From: Frigoribacterium faeni
GTDB lineage: Bacteria; Actinomycetota; Actinomycetes; Actinomycetales; Microbacteriaceae
Assembly (NCBI RefSeq): GCF_011761235.1
Contig: NZ_JAAOYW010000002.1
Span: 248,001 to 312,000, forward strand
Direction of reading: 5' to 3'
DNA length: 64,000 bases
Positions 15,495 to 25,967 of the stretch are shown in pieces. Position 1 is the stretch's first letter. Every line of letters starts with the position of its first letter. Under the pieces are notes generated by a model. It ran no database searches. It saw nothing but the letters and a program-made list of their open reading frames with translations, and had not been told where the DNA came from. The position numbers and the translations under genes are program-made.

Positions 15495-17186
15495 TCAGCG
15501 GCGGCGTGCCTGACGGTGCGCCGCGACCACGAGGCCGGTGCCGACCAGGGCGAACAGCAGCGCGATCAGCGCCGGCGCCAGGGGCTCGTCACCCGTGAAG
15601 GCGAGCGACGAGTCGTCGTCGGAGCGGTCGCCCTGACGAGCGGCCGCGGGGGCCGCGGACGCCTGCGTGGTCGGCGCGACGGTGGTCCCGGCGGGCGTCG
15701 TCGCGGAGGGCGTCGTCGCGGAGGGCGTCGTCGTCACCGGCGTGGTGCCGGCGGGCACCGTCACGGGCGTCGTGTCGGCGGGGACCGTCGTCACCGGGGG
15801 CGTGGTGGCCGGCGGCGTCGTGACGGGGGGCGTCGTCTCCGGGGGCGTGACCACCGGCGGGTTGTCGGCGGGCAGCGTCGGGGGCGTGGTCACGGGGGGC
15901 GTGGTCTCCGGCGGCGTCTCCACCGGCGGCGTGGTCACGGGCGGGGTCGTCTCCGGCGGCGTTACGACCGGGGGCGTGGTCTCGGGGGGCGTGGTGACGG
16001 GGGGCGTGGTGACCGGGGGCGTGACCTCGGTGCCGTCCGCCTCGCCGCCGGCGCTGGCCTGACGGGTGACCGACTGGGCGGGGTACGTCAGGGGCGCGCC
16101 GCCGGCCGTCCGCGTGAGCACCGTCACGGCGCTGTTGCTGAAGCTCTGCGCAGCGCCCGTGCCGGTCGCGGCCGCGAGGTCGACGGGGGCGATCAGGCGG
16201 TAGAAGTGGCTGCTCGCGGCGACGGGCCACGTGACCGTGACCTTGTCCGGAGCACAGGTGACCGAGCCCGCGGGCAGCGTCAGCGCCTTCGAGGTGTTCG
16301 GGACGTACAGCCCGGCGGCGTCGGCCTGTCGGTCCTGGAAGCTCAGCGCGTCGCAGGCGAAGGTCCACGTCTGGCCGGCGGGCCGGGTGTCGGTCGTCGT
16401 GGCCGTCGCGAACGGGCCGACGGGGGTGTCGATGCGGTACTCGAGGGCGCGCTGCGGGTTCACACGGCCCTGGTCGGAGCGGGTGAAGACCCCGTACTTC
16501 GAGGCGTTGAGGTGGCTGCCCACCGGGCCCCGGGGCGTGATCTCCGTCGTGAAGGCCTCGCCGTCCAGCACCTGCGAGGTGAAGGGGGTGGTGACGCCCG
16601 ACGGGGTCGTGGCCGCGTCGAACGACGACTCGATGTAGGCCGAGCCGCTGACGTTCGAGTGCGTCTCGACGAAGCCGGTGAAGGTGACGACCAGGCGGTA
16701 GCTCGCGGGCGTGGTGCCCGACGCCGGCGTGGTCACGACGACGGCGTTCGCGACGACCTCGTCGCTGGCCGTGTCGATCACCGGGAACGTCTGCGGCAGG
16801 TCCTTCAGGCGCGGGCTCAGCTGCACGGTGAAGCTGTCGCCCGCGACCGTGCCGGCCGGCACGGTGAAGTCGAGCGTCGTCTTGACCTGCGCGCCCTGCT
16901 CCGGGGTGGTGGGGCTGACGACGATGTCCGTGACGGCGCTGGGCATGTTCTGGCCGGCGCGCGGCGACACCGCGGTCGAGTCGCCCGTGACGGGGCCGGC
17001 GGCGGACGCCGGGGCCGCGACGCCGAGGGCGAGGCCCCCGGTGGCGAGCGCCAGGGCGACGGCCGCGGCGAGGCCCGCACGGCGACGAGGCCGGTGCAGG
17101 GACGAGGAGGCGGCGGGCGCCTCCTGCAGGGAGGTCAGGGCAGGCTGGACGGGCGGATCGGCGACGATCCGGGGGTTTCTGGGCAT
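15495..17186 (-). CDS. Large LAFTG-anchored surface adhesin-like protein with Thr/Pro repeats
   Basis: 563 residues. MPRNPRIV at 17186 starts a long YSIRK-less signal region, with a hydrophobic core GLAAAVALALATGGLALGVA cleaved near ASAAG. Residues ~80-365 look like two Ig-like adhesin domains similar to the SDR/fibrinogen-binding type (DFTVPAGTVAGDSFTVQLSP; ASYRLVVTFTGFVETHSNVSG). Residues ~375-500 are a cell-wall spanning Thr/Pro tract of TPPVTTPPE-like units. The C-terminus is a sorting signal: LAFTG, a hydrophobic helix (LAPALIALLFALVGTGLVVA) and the tail HRQARRR. LAxTG motifs are usually read by class E sortases, yet the neighbour is class F. A longer reading from 17384 would run through the promoter region and is rejected. 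Confidence 0.85.
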   Translation of the reverse strand: MPRNPRIVADPPVQPALTSLQEAPAASSSLHRPRRRAGLAAAVALALATGGLALGVAAPASAAGPVTGDSTAVSPRAGQNMPSAVTDIVVSPTTPEQGAQVKTTLDFTVPAGTVAGDSFTVQLSPRLKDLPQTFPVIDTASDEVVANAVVVTTPASGTTPASYRLVVTFTGFVETHSNVSGSAYIESSFDAATTPSGVTTPFTSQVLDGEAFTTEITPRGPVGSHLNASKYGVFTRSDQGRVNPQRALEYRIDTPVGPFATATTTDTRPAGQTWTFACDALSFQDRQADAAGLYVPNTSKALTLPAGSVTCAPDKVTVTWPVAASSHFYRLIAPVDLAAATGTGAAQSFSNSAVTVLTRTAGGAPLTYPAQSVTRQASAGGEADGTEVTPPVTTPPVTTPPETTPPVVTPPETTPPVTTPPVETPPETTPPVTTPPTLPADNPPVVTPPETTPPVTTPPATTPPVTTVPADTTPVTVPAGTTPVTTTPSATTPSATTPAGTTVAPTTQASAAPAAARQGDRSDDDSSLAFTGDEPLAPALIALLFALVGTGLVVAAHRQARRR

Positions 17187-17438
17187 TCGGGTGCTCTCTG
17201 TCGGGGGCCCGCTCGGGTGGGGGCGACGGCGCGACGAGCCACGGTGTCGCCGGTGGGTGGCCGACGAGGTCGTTCGGGTGGGGCTCGGCGCGGACGATGC
17301 CGCGGGACGTTGAAATCTAACCCCCCGGACGGGGGTCCCGGCACGTCCGGCCTCGATGCTCACCCGTATCGCGTACGAATCCACCCGTGGCGGGTGAGGC
17401 CGACGTGGCGGAGGATGAGAGGCGCGGAGGGGCGGGGA

Positions 17439-18011
17439 TCAGCGGTAGTGCAGCTCGCCGCGCGCCGCCTTCTCGACGACGTCGCTGACGCGTGCCGCGC
17501 GCACCGCGGGCGTCTTGATCGACTGCAGCCGGAAGAGCACCCGGAAGCGCTCGGTCTTGGTCAGGCCGGCGAAGAACGCGGCCGCCGCCGGCTCGGCGTC
17601 GAGCGCGGCCTGCAGGTCGTCCGGGACGCGGGCGTCGCGCTGGCGGTAGGCGGCGTCCCACCGGCCGTCGGCCTTGGCGCGCTCGACCTCGGCGAGCCCC
17701 GCCGGCCGCATGCGCCCCTCGGCGACCAGCCGGGCGACGTGCTCGCGGTTGACCTGCGACCACGGGCTCGCGCGCCGCCTCGGCTGGAACGCGGTCAGCA
17801 CGTGGTCGTCGTCGAGCCGGGCGGTCTGCCCGTCGATCCAGCCGTGGCAGAGCGCCACGTCGAGCGCCTCGGACCAGGTCATGCCCGGGGGCCGGCTCGT
17901 CTTCTTGCGCAGCTTCAGCCGCACCCCGACGACGTCGTCGGTGGCGGACAGCCACGCCTCCCACTGCTCGACCGTGAACTCGACCACGGGCTTGTCGGCG
18001 ACGCTGACCAT
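17439..18011 (-). CDS. YdeI/OmpD-associated family protein
   Basis: 190 residues. The motif string LCHGWIDGQTARLDDDHVLTAFQPRRRASPWSQ... (read as separate blocks CHGWIDG, FxPRRxxSxWSxxN) is the YdeI-like signature, followed by a C-terminal helical part with SIKTPAVRAARVSDVVEKAARGE. This soluble family has no established biochemical activity; some members are linked to antimicrobial peptide resistance. ATG at 18011. It shares the minus strand with glsA upstream (25-bp gap), so the two are probably one transcription unit. Confidence 0.8.
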   Translation of the reverse strand: MVSVADKPVVEFTVEQWEAWLSATDDVVGVRLKLRKKTSRPPGMTWSEALDVALCHGWIDGQTARLDDDHVLTAFQPRRRASPWSQVNREHVARLVAEGRMRPAGLAEVERAKADGRWDAAYRQRDARVPDDLQAALDAEPAAAAFFAGLTKTERFRVLFRLQSIKTPAVRAARVSDVVEKAARGELHYR

Positions 18012-18036
18012 GCGGCGAGGGTAGCGCCCGCCCCCG

Positions 18037-18996
18037 TCAGCCGCGACCGGCGTCGAAGACGTGCAGCCCCAGCTCGCGGCTGAGCCTCTCCATCAGCAGG
18101 GCCCCGCGCACGCTCGTGCCGAGCTCGTCGAGCCGCGGGCTGTACGAGGCCGCGCCGAGGCGGCCGGGCGACGACAGCACCAGCGCGCCCGAGACGCTCG
18201 ACTTGGCCGGCACCCCGACGCTGCGCATCCACCGCCCCGACCCGTCGTAGACGCCGCAGGTCGCCATGACCGACACCACGTCGCGGGCGACCGCCGCCGA
18301 CACGACCTGCTCGCCGGTGACCGGGTTGCGACCGCCCAGGGCGAGCGTGGCGCCCATCACGGCGAGCGCCTCCGCGTCGACGAGCACGGCACAGGCGCGG
18401 GCGTAGGCCGAGACGGCGTCGTCGGCCCCGACGTGCAGCGTGCCCTCGGACCGCATCAGGTGGGCGAGGGCGTGGTTGCGGTCGCCGAGCAGTATCTCGG
18501 ACCCGGCCACGTCGTCGTCGACCTCGAGGTCGCGCCCGGCGAACGACGCCAGCCCGCGCACGATGCGCTCGGCCCGGCCGTCGGCGTCGCCGCCGTCGAC
18601 GAGCGCGGCCGTCAGCAGGGCGCCGGCGTTCACCATGGGGTTGGGCGGCCGGCCCGTGCCGCCCTCGAGAACGATGGCGTCGAAGGCCTCGCCGGTGGGC
18701 TCGATGCCGACGGCGTCGACGGCCTCCCCGTCGGTGTCGACGAGCGCGAGGGCGAAGAGGAACGGCTTGACCGCCGACTGGATCGAGAACGCCTGCCGGG
18801 AGTCGCCCGCCGCCCGCACCTCGCCGTCGGGCGTCGCGAGCGCGAGACCGAGCAGGGCCGGGTCGGCCTCGGCGAGCCGCGGCACGCTGTCGTCGACCTC
18901 GCCGCCGTCGCGGTCGCGGACGCCCTCGATCAGGGCCGCGAGCCGCGCGCCCAGGTCGTCCGAGGAGGTGCGGGTCGAGGAGTCGGGAGAGGTCAC
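18037..18996 (-). CDS. glsA: Glutaminase A
   Basis: 319 residues, close to the ~310 typical of serine-dependent glutaminases, which hydrolyse glutamine to glutamate and ammonia. The catalytic SxxK motif appears in AFSIQSAVKPFLFAL. Other family blocks are GRPPNPMVNAGALL, the Tyr-containing AYARACAVL and GVPAKSSVSGALV. GTG at 18996 is supported by GGGAGG eight bases upstream. Cytoplasmic; contributes to nitrogen metabolism or acid tolerance. Divergent from the GNAT gene with a ~50-bp gap. Confidence 0.93.
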   Translation of the reverse strand: MTSPDSSTRTSSDDLGARLAALIEGVRDRDGGEVDDSVPRLAEADPALLGLALATPDGEVRAAGDSRQAFSIQSAVKPFLFALALVDTDGEAVDAVGIEPTGEAFDAIVLEGGTGRPPNPMVNAGALLTAALVDGGDADGRAERIVRGLASFAGRDLEVDDDVAGSEILLGDRNHALAHLMRSEGTLHVGADDAVSAYARACAVLVDAEALAVMGATLALGGRNPVTGEQVVSAAVARDVVSVMATCGVYDGSGRWMRSVGVPAKSSVSGALVLSSPGRLGAASYSPRLDELGTSVRGALLMERLSRELGLHVFDAGRG

Positions 18997-19045
18997 CTCC
19001 CCATCCTCCCGCGACGCGTCGGCGGCGGTCCGCCAGACTGGTCGG

Positions 19046-19531
19046 GTGACCGCTCCTCACGACGCCGCCCGGATCCGTCCCCTGCCGTACGACCACCCGC
19101 ACGTGCAGCAGCTCGTCGAGGGGCTGCAGCAGCTCTACGTCGAGCTGTACGGCGGGCGCGACGAGAGCCCGATCGACCGGGCCGAGTTCGAGCTGCCGCG
19201 CGGCACGTTCGCCGTGGCCTACGACGCGTCCGACGAGCCGGTGGCGATGGGCGCCTGGCGCCTGCTGCCCGACGGACGGGCCGAGCTCAAGCGCATGTTC
19301 GTGCGGCCCGAGCGACGCGGTCGCGGGCTGTCGAGGCTCGTGCTCGACTGGCTCGAGCGGTCCGCCCGCGACGCGGGCGTCGCCGAGATGGTCATCGAGA
19401 CGAACACCGTGCACGCCGAGGCGATCCGGCTCTACGAGTCGGTCGGCTACGCGCCGATCCCCGCGTACGGCCACTACGCCGACGAGCCCGAGACGGTGTC
19501 GCTCGGGCGGTCGCTCGGGCCCGCCGACTGA
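19046..19531 (+). CDS. GNAT family N-acetyltransferase
   Basis: 161 residues. The acetyl-CoA-binding motif A is [22 protein letters not shown], followed by [21 protein letters not shown], the usual end of the fold. The substrate is unknown. GTG at 19046 starts [15 protein letters not shown]. It is a single-gene unit ending at a strong hairpin and convergent with the isocitrate dehydrogenase gene. Confidence 0.88.
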   Translation: MTAPHDAARIRPLPYDHPHVQQLVEGLQQLYVELYGGRDESPIDRAEFELPRGTFAVAYDASDEPVAMGAWRLLPDGRAELKRMFVRPERRGRGLSRLVLDWLERSARDAGVAEMVIETNTVHAEAIRLYESVGYAPIPAYGHYADEPETVSLGRSLGPAD

Positions 19532-19569
19532 GGCGGGGCGCCCGAGCGTCCGAGGCCGGGCGCCCCGCC
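19532..19569. terminator. Strong bidirectional hairpin (13-bp stem) with a third repeated arm
   Basis: GGCGGGGCGCCCG (19532-19544) pairs perfectly with CGGGCGCCCCGCC (19557-19569). The sequence continues with GTCCGAGACGGGGCGCCCGAGCG, repeating the left arm and loop a second time, so alternative folds are possible. It sits between the convergent GNAT and isocitrate dehydrogenase genes. Confidence 0.75.
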
Positions 19570-19604
19570 GTCCGAGACGGGGCGCCCGAGCGACCGTCCT
19601 GCCG

Positions 19605-21815
<2,211 letters not shown>

Positions 21816-21937
21816 GCGGCAGGTGCTCCTCTGGTGTCGCGCGTGCGTGCGGTCGCCCCCACGGTACTCGGCAGGGGTCTCTCGACATCAAGATACATGC
21901 CGCCGTCGGCGGCTCCCTGAAGGAGGCGCGGGTCGGC

Positions 21938-22315
21938 TCAGCGACCGGGCGACGGCTCCACGACACGGGCCGTCACCGACACGACGACCTCGTCGTCCGC
22001 CGAGTCGGAGGCGTGCCCCGCGTGGTCCCGCAGCACCTCGGCCGCCCGCGCGAGCGTCTCGGGCGTCGGCAGCGCCGCGTCCGTCGCCACGGAGGCGGTC
22101 ACGCTCAGCACGCGGCCCGAGCGCTCGACCTCGACGAGGCCGTGCCGCCGCCGGCCGTCGACGGCGCCGGCCACGGCCCGCACGGCGGCGACGACCGGCC
22201 GCGCGTCGAGGACGTCGACGACCCCCTCGACGGCGCGCAGCGCCTCCGTCAGCTCCCGGGCCAGGTCGACGAACTCGCCCCGACGCCCCCGGCCTCGCCC
22301 TCGTGCGTCCGTCAT
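21938..22315 (-). CDS. Small protein of the sigma/Asp23 operon
   Basis: 125 residues. It has no assigned family, but the beta-strand rhythm ([40 protein letters not shown] ... [12 protein letters not shown]) resembles the short Asp23-related proteins encoded beside Gls24 genes. The Arg/Gly-rich N-terminus ([14 protein letters not shown]) could bind nucleic acid or acidic membrane. ATG at 22315 overlaps the stop of the preceding Gls24-like gene (ATGA), so it is the third cistron of a coupled operon headed by an ECF sigma factor. Confidence 0.7.
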   Translation of the reverse strand: MTDARGRGRGRRGEFVDLARELTEALRAVEGVVDVLDARPVVAAVRAVAGAVDGRRRHGLVEVERSGRVLSVTASVATDAALPTPETLARAAEVLRDHAGHASDSADDEVVVSVTARVVEPSPGR

Positions 22316-22929
22316 CGTCGCCTCCGTTCCGCCAGCCACACGTCGTCCACGAGCACGTGCACGGCGGCGACCGTGAGCTGGGTGTGCCGGTCGAGGGCCG
22401 AGACGACGGCCGCCCGCAGGGCCTGCGCGACGTCGCGCGCGGGCAGCCCGTACCTCGTCGTGACGCGGAGCGTCACCTCGATCGGCGCGCCCGGCTCCGA
22501 CACGTCGCCCTCGAGCTCGCTCGACCGGACGAGCACCCCGTCCACGAGGTCGCCGACCTGCCTCAGCAGGCCGCGCACCGCGGCCTCCGTGACGGCGAGC
22601 CGGACGCCGGGGTCGGGGTGGCGCAGCGGGATGTCGCGACCGCTGACGACCTCGGCCTTGATCGAGGCCACCAGTCCCGCGATCCACCGGTCGTCCCGTG
22701 CGGGCAGGCGGGCGGCCTCGTCCTCGAGCACCGCGAGCGACAGGCCCCTGACCTGCTCGAGGGCGCGCAGGGCGAGGCGGCAGGCGGCGCTCGACTCGAT
22801 CGCCGGGTCGCGGGGCATGCGGCCGCGGTCGAGGTACGCCTCGAGGTCGTCGAGCGTGCGGCCGTCCACCAGCTCGTCGGGGGCCACGAGCGGGTCGAGG
22901 CCGTCGGGCGCGTCGTCGTGACCGCTCAT
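22312..22929 (-). CDS. Asp23/Gls24-like envelope stress protein
   Basis: 205 residues. The C-terminal half carries the Asp23 pattern (VRLAVTEAAVRGLLRQVGDLVDGVLVRSSELEG ... IEVTLRVTTRYGLPARDVAQALRAAVVSALDRHT). The N-terminal half is acidic and contains ESSAACRLALRALEQVRGLSLAVLED, which resembles the zinc-less regulatory domains coupled to ECF sigmas, so it could be an anti-sigma-like module; that is inference. It overlaps both neighbours by four bases. Asp23 proteins of Firmicutes localise near the membrane through AmaP and respond to envelope stress. Confidence 0.75.
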   Translation of the reverse strand: MSGHDDAPDGLDPLVAPDELVDGRTLDDLEAYLDRGRMPRDPAIESSAACRLALRALEQVRGLSLAVLEDEAARLPARDDRWIAGLVASIKAEVVSGRDIPLRHPDPGVRLAVTEAAVRGLLRQVGDLVDGVLVRSSELEGDVSEPGAPIEVTLRVTTRYGLPARDVAQALRAAVVSALDRHTQLTVAAVHVLVDDVWLAERRRR

Positions 22930-23558
22930 CGCCAGGCCTCCATCTCGTGGAGCAGGAACGTGCGTGCCCGGGCGATCCGACCGCGCACCGTCGACACGGG
23001 CAGCTGCAGCGCGTCGGCGATCTCGCCGTACGACCAGCCGCCCGTCTCCCGCAACAGCCAACACCGTCTCTGGTCGAGGGGGAGCTTGTCGAGGGCCGTC
23101 CACATGGCGTCCATCTGCAGCCGCGACTCGACCACGCGGTCGGGAGCCGCCGCCCGCGAGGCAGGGGCGTCGTGCGCGTCGATGTCGTCGTGGTCGCGCC
23201 GGACCCGCAGCCGGTCGATGCTCTTGTTGCTGACGATCCGCATGAGCCACGGCCGCAGGCGGGCCGGGTCCTCGAGGTCGCCGAGACGGCGCCACGCCGT
23301 CAGGAAGGCGTCCTGCACGACGTCGTCGGACTCGAGGTCGTTGCCGAGCAGCCGCGCCGCGTAGACCCGCATCAGCGGCCCGTGCCGACGGGCGACGGCC
23401 TCGAAGGCCTGGACGTCGCCGTCCCGGGCGCGGACGGCGAGGGTGTCGTCCGAGGCGTCGACCAGCACGTCGGCGCCGGGGTCGGGGACGGCGGGGAGGG
23501 AGGCGGAGGGACCAGGGACGTCGGGTCCGGGACCCGCCTCGGTGCCTGTGTCCGAGAT
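22926..23558 (-). CDS. ECF RNA polymerase sigma factor, probable ATC start
   Basis: 210 residues from the chosen start. Region 2 is FEAVARRHGPLMRVYAARLLGNDLESDDVVQDAFLTAWRRLGDLE with RPWLMRIVSNKSIDRLRVRRD; region 4 is LDKLPLDQRRCWLLRETGGWSYGEIADALQLPVSTVRGRIARAR. The start is odd: the only strong ribosome-binding site, GGAGGAGG, lies five bases before an ATC codon (23558), and no in-frame ATG, GTG or TTG is near it. A GTG at 23468 would still give the full sigma domains (180 residues), and a distant ATG at 23780 would overlap the AraC start. Its stop overlaps the Gls24-like gene, so sigma and envelope proteins are co-made. Confidence 0.85.
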   Translation of the reverse strand: MSDTGTEAGPGPDVPGPSASLPAVPDPGADVLVDASDDTLAVRARDGDVQAFEAVARRHGPLMRVYAARLLGNDLESDDVVQDAFLTAWRRLGDLEDPARLRPWLMRIVSNKSIDRLRVRRDHDDIDAHDAPASRAAAPDRVVESRLQMDAMWTALDKLPLDQRRCWLLRETGGWSYGEIADALQLPVSTVRGRIARARTFLLHEMEAWR

Positions 23559-23708
23559 GACGTCCTCCTCCGGCTCTCTCCGTGCCGCGGTCGCGACCCC
23601 CGCACGAGGATGCCACCCCGGGCGGCCCCGCCGTCCACCTCTGGCCGCTCCCCGAGTCGCGCCGATCTGTGACGATCCCCGTCCGGGGCCCGTCCCAGAG
23701 GTGCACGG

Positions 23709-23721
23709 GTCCCTGAGGGAC
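23709..23721. promoter_or_regulatory. Palindrome between divergent sigma and AraC genes
   Basis: GTCCCTGAGGGAC is a perfect 6-1-6 palindrome about 30 bp upstream of the AraC start, within the only shared intergenic region. Candidate operator; the binding protein is not known. Confidence 0.45.
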
Positions 23722-23751
23722 GGACCCGGGCGACGGCACGAGAGGACCCGA

Positions 23752-24756
23752 ATGACCACGACGAGCACCGGAGCCGTCACCCCGGCGGGCCCCGGGTCCG
23801 CCGACCCGGCGACGCCCCGCCCCTTCCGCCGTTCCGAGCAGGGGGGCCACGACGTCCGGGAGGCGGCGGCCCGTCTCGAGGAGCTCTACGGCGGTCGGCG
23901 GTTCCGCCTCCGGCCCGGGGTCGAGCCGTTCCGCTGGCGCTACGCGTCGGCGGGCGACGACCGACTGAGCCTCCGCACGGCGACCGTGACCGGCCACCTC
24001 GAGGGCGACGTGCCCTGGTCGTCCGAGTACGTGATGTCGTGGTTCCGCCACGGCCGGGGCACCCTGGCGACCCGGGGCAGCTCGTTCACGACCATCGACG
24101 GCGAGCCGTTCCTGCTGCCGGCCGAGGCGTCGTTCTCCTTCACGCTCACGCCGCACCGCAACTCCCTCGTGCACGTCTCCGCCGAGTTCCTCGAGCAGGT
24201 CGCGACCGAGCGCCACGGCGGGCCGGCTCAGCGGGTGCTGTTCGCCCGGGCGCCCGAGCTGCCGGCCGAGGCCCTGGCCGCCTGGCGCCGCCGGGTGTCC
24301 GGCGCCACCGCGGCCGTCGTCGACGACGTCCCGCCGCTCGTCAGGCTCGAGGGCCAGCTGACCTTCGCCCGGGCCATGCTCGACCTCTTCCCGTGGCGTG
24401 CGGTCGACGTGCCCCGCAGCATCCGCACGCCGCGCACCGCCCGCCTCCGCGAGGCCGCCGAGTACGTGCACGCCTTCGCCGACCAGGCCATCACCTCGGC
24501 CGACATCGCCGACGCCGTCGGCATGCACACCCGCACGCTGCAGCAGGCCATGAACACCCACCTCGGCATGACCCCGACGAGCTACCTGCGGCAGGTCAGG
24601 CTCGACCGCGCCCAGCAGGAGCTCCGCGAGGCGTCGCCGGGCGAGGTGCTCGTGTCGGACGTGGCGCGGCGCTGGGGGTTCGGCAACCTCGGCCGGTTCG
24701 CGGCGGCGTACCGGGCGCGCTTCGGCGAGCACCCGCGCGACACCCTGGCCGGCTGA
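23752..24756 (+). CDS. AraC family transcriptional regulator
   Basis: 334 residues. The N-terminal ~200 residues are an AraC-binding-domain-like sensory region (RWRYASAGDDRLSLRTATVTG ... SFSFTLTPHRNSLVHVS). The C-terminal double HTH begins near residue 230: AITSADIADAVGMHTRTLQQAMNTHLGMTPTSYLRQVRLDRAQQEL, then VSDVARRWGFGNLGRFAAAYRARFGEHPRDTL, the AraC signature. GAGAGGA precedes ATG 23752. It is divergent from the ECF sigma/Gls24 operon and upstream of the Asp23/AmaP genes, so it may tune either, but its ligand and targets are unknown. Confidence 0.9.
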   Translation: MTTTSTGAVTPAGPGSADPATPRPFRRSEQGGHDVREAAARLEELYGGRRFRLRPGVEPFRWRYASAGDDRLSLRTATVTGHLEGDVPWSSEYVMSWFRHGRGTLATRGSSFTTIDGEPFLLPAEASFSFTLTPHRNSLVHVSAEFLEQVATERHGGPAQRVLFARAPELPAEALAAWRRRVSGATAAVVDDVPPLVRLEGQLTFARAMLDLFPWRAVDVPRSIRTPRTARLREAAEYVHAFADQAITSADIADAVGMHTRTLQQAMNTHLGMTPTSYLRQVRLDRAQQELREASPGEVLVSDVARRWGFGNLGRFAAAYRARFGEHPRDTLAG

Positions 24757-24772
24757 GGCGCGCACCTCGACC

Positions 24773-24844
24773 AGCCGGCCGTGGGCCGGCCGTGTCGTCG
24801 GCCGGCCCCTAGGCCGGCCGTGTCATCAGCCGGCCCTAGGCCGG
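24773..24844. repeat. GGCCGGC palindromic direct repeats
   Basis: A 27-28-bp unit (GGCCGGCCGTGTCRTCRGCC, then GGCCCCTA or GGCCCTA) occurs twice in tandem, preceded by a partial copy, and each unit is itself an inverted repeat of GGCCGGC. It follows the AraC stop and may serve as a terminator before the Asp23 operon. Confidence 0.7.
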
Positions 24845-24946
24845 AAAGCGAGCACCGCCTCCTCGGTTCCTGAGAGCAGTCTGAACGACCGTGACGTCGA
24901 GGGCACTCGGTGCGCCTGACTGTATGAGTCCCACACCGGGGCCCCG

Positions 24947-24964
24947 GACGACCGACCGGTCGTC
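24947..24964. promoter_or_regulatory. 18-bp palindrome upstream of the Asp23 operon
   Basis: GACGACCG-AC-CGGTCGTC is a perfect 8-2-8 inverted repeat ending 30 bp before the first Asp23 start codon, a position suited to a repressor operator. Confidence 0.45.
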
Positions 24965-24994
24965 GAACCCGACTCACGAACTGAGGAGAAGCAC

Positions 24995-25432
24995 ATGAGC
25001 ACCGTCGCCCCCACCACCTCGACCACCTCGGCCGCCACGCAGACCACCGACGCCGGCGGCAAGAACACGATCGCCGACGGCGTCGTCTCGAAGGTCGCCG
25101 GCATCGCGGCCCGCCAGGTGCCCGGCGTGCACGACCTCGGCAACGGCGCGGCCCGTGCCATCGGCGCGATCCGCAACGCCATCAACCAGCAGGACCGCGG
25201 CCAGGGCGTCTCCGTCGAGGTCGGCGAGAAGCAGGTCGCCGCCGACATCGTCATCGTCGCCGAGTACCCCGTCGACCTCCAGCAGGTCGCCGACGACGTC
25301 CGCTCCTCCGTCACCGACGCGATCTCGCAGGTCGTGGGCATGGAGGTCACCGAGGTCAACGTCACCGTCTCCGACGTGTACATCCCCTCCGAGGACGACA
25401 ACGACTCCGCCGACGACAGCCGCGTCAAGTGA
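24995..25432 (+). CDS. Asp23/Gls24 family envelope stress response protein
   Basis: 145 residues. A Thr/Ser-rich head (~20 residues) leads into the Asp23 domain: IADGVVSKVAGIAARQVPGVHDLG ... VSVEVGEKQVAADIVIVAEYPVDLQQVADDVRSSVTDAISQVVGMEVTEVNVTVSDVYIP. It ends in an acidic tail (EDDNDSADDS). ATG at 24995 follows GAGGAGAA. It is the first gene of a series in which each stop overlaps the next start. Asp23 homologues form membrane-proximal assemblies held by AmaP, and an AmaP-like gene lies four genes downstream. Confidence 0.92.
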   Translation: MSTVAPTTSTTSAATQTTDAGGKNTIADGVVSKVAGIAARQVPGVHDLGNGAARAIGAIRNAINQQDRGQGVSVEVGEKQVAADIVIVAEYPVDLQQVADDVRSSVTDAISQVVGMEVTEVNVTVSDVYIPSEDDNDSADDSRVK

Positions 25433-25617
25433 CCGCGACCACCAAGGGCATGCTCGTCGGCGCGGTCCTCGCGCTGACGGCCCTGCAGTTCGGCTTCGGG
25501 GGTCTCCTCCTGGTCGCCCTCGCACTGGTGATCGGCTACTTCGTCGGTCGCTTCACCGAGGGCAAGCTGGACGTCCGCGGTGTCGCGGACGCCCTCCGCG
25601 GGCGGCGGTCCTCGTGA
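25429..25617 (+). CDS. Small DUF2273-like membrane protein
   Basis: 62 residues with two closely spaced hydrophobic helices (GMLVGAVLALTALQFGFGGLLLVALALVIGYFVGRF) and a short charged tail ending in RGRRSS. Size and pattern match the small DUF2273-type membrane proteins found next to Asp23 genes. GTG at 25429 overlaps the Asp23 stop; its own stop overlaps the next gene's GTG. Probably a membrane anchor component of the Asp23 assembly. Confidence 0.8.
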   Translation: MTATTKGMLVGAVLALTALQFGFGGLLLVALALVIGYFVGRFTEGKLDVRGVADALRGRRSS

Positions 25618-25967
25618 CCGCGGCGGTGACGGCCGACCAGGCCTCCCACGGCCGCACCGTGATCACGTCGCGCGCCGTGCGCCGTGTGGTGTCGGCCGTC
25701 ACCGCGGAGGCACTGGACGCCAAGGCGTCCGACGTGTCCGTGGAGCTGACCGACCGCGACGGCGGGCTCACCCTCGTCGCCAAGGCACCCGTGCGGATCA
25801 CCCCGCTCGGCCTGCCCGACCGGTCGACGGGCACCCTGCTGGACCGGCTCACGTCGGCCCAGTCCACCATCCGGCAGCGCGTCCTGCAGCTGACCGGCAC
25901 CGAAGTCGAACGCGTCGACCTGCAGATCACCGGCGCCGAGCTCAGCCAGAGGAGGCGGGTTTCATGA
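25614..25967 (+). CDS. Small Asp23-like protein
   Basis: 117 residues. The order TVITSRAVRRVVSAVTAEALDAKASDVSVELTDRDGGLTLVAKAPVRITPL ... RQRVLQLTGTEVERVDLQITG keeps the strand-helix-helix-strand plan of Asp23 in shortened form. No signal or membrane segment. GTG at 25614 overlaps the stop upstream, and the stop overlaps the ATG downstream. Role inferred only from operon context. Confidence 0.8.
   Translation: MTAAVTADQASHGRTVITSRAVRRVVSAVTAEALDAKASDVSVELTDRDGGLTLVAKAPVRITPLGLPDRSTGTLLDRLTSAQSTIRQRVLQLTGTEVERVDLQITGAELSQRRRVS

Noticed and set aside
15660-16030. Regular GGCGTGGTC-like repeats that resemble a CRISPR array
   Set aside because: They are codon-level repeats of the Thr/Pro tract (TPPVTTPPE units) inside the adhesin gene, with no distinct spacers of constant size.
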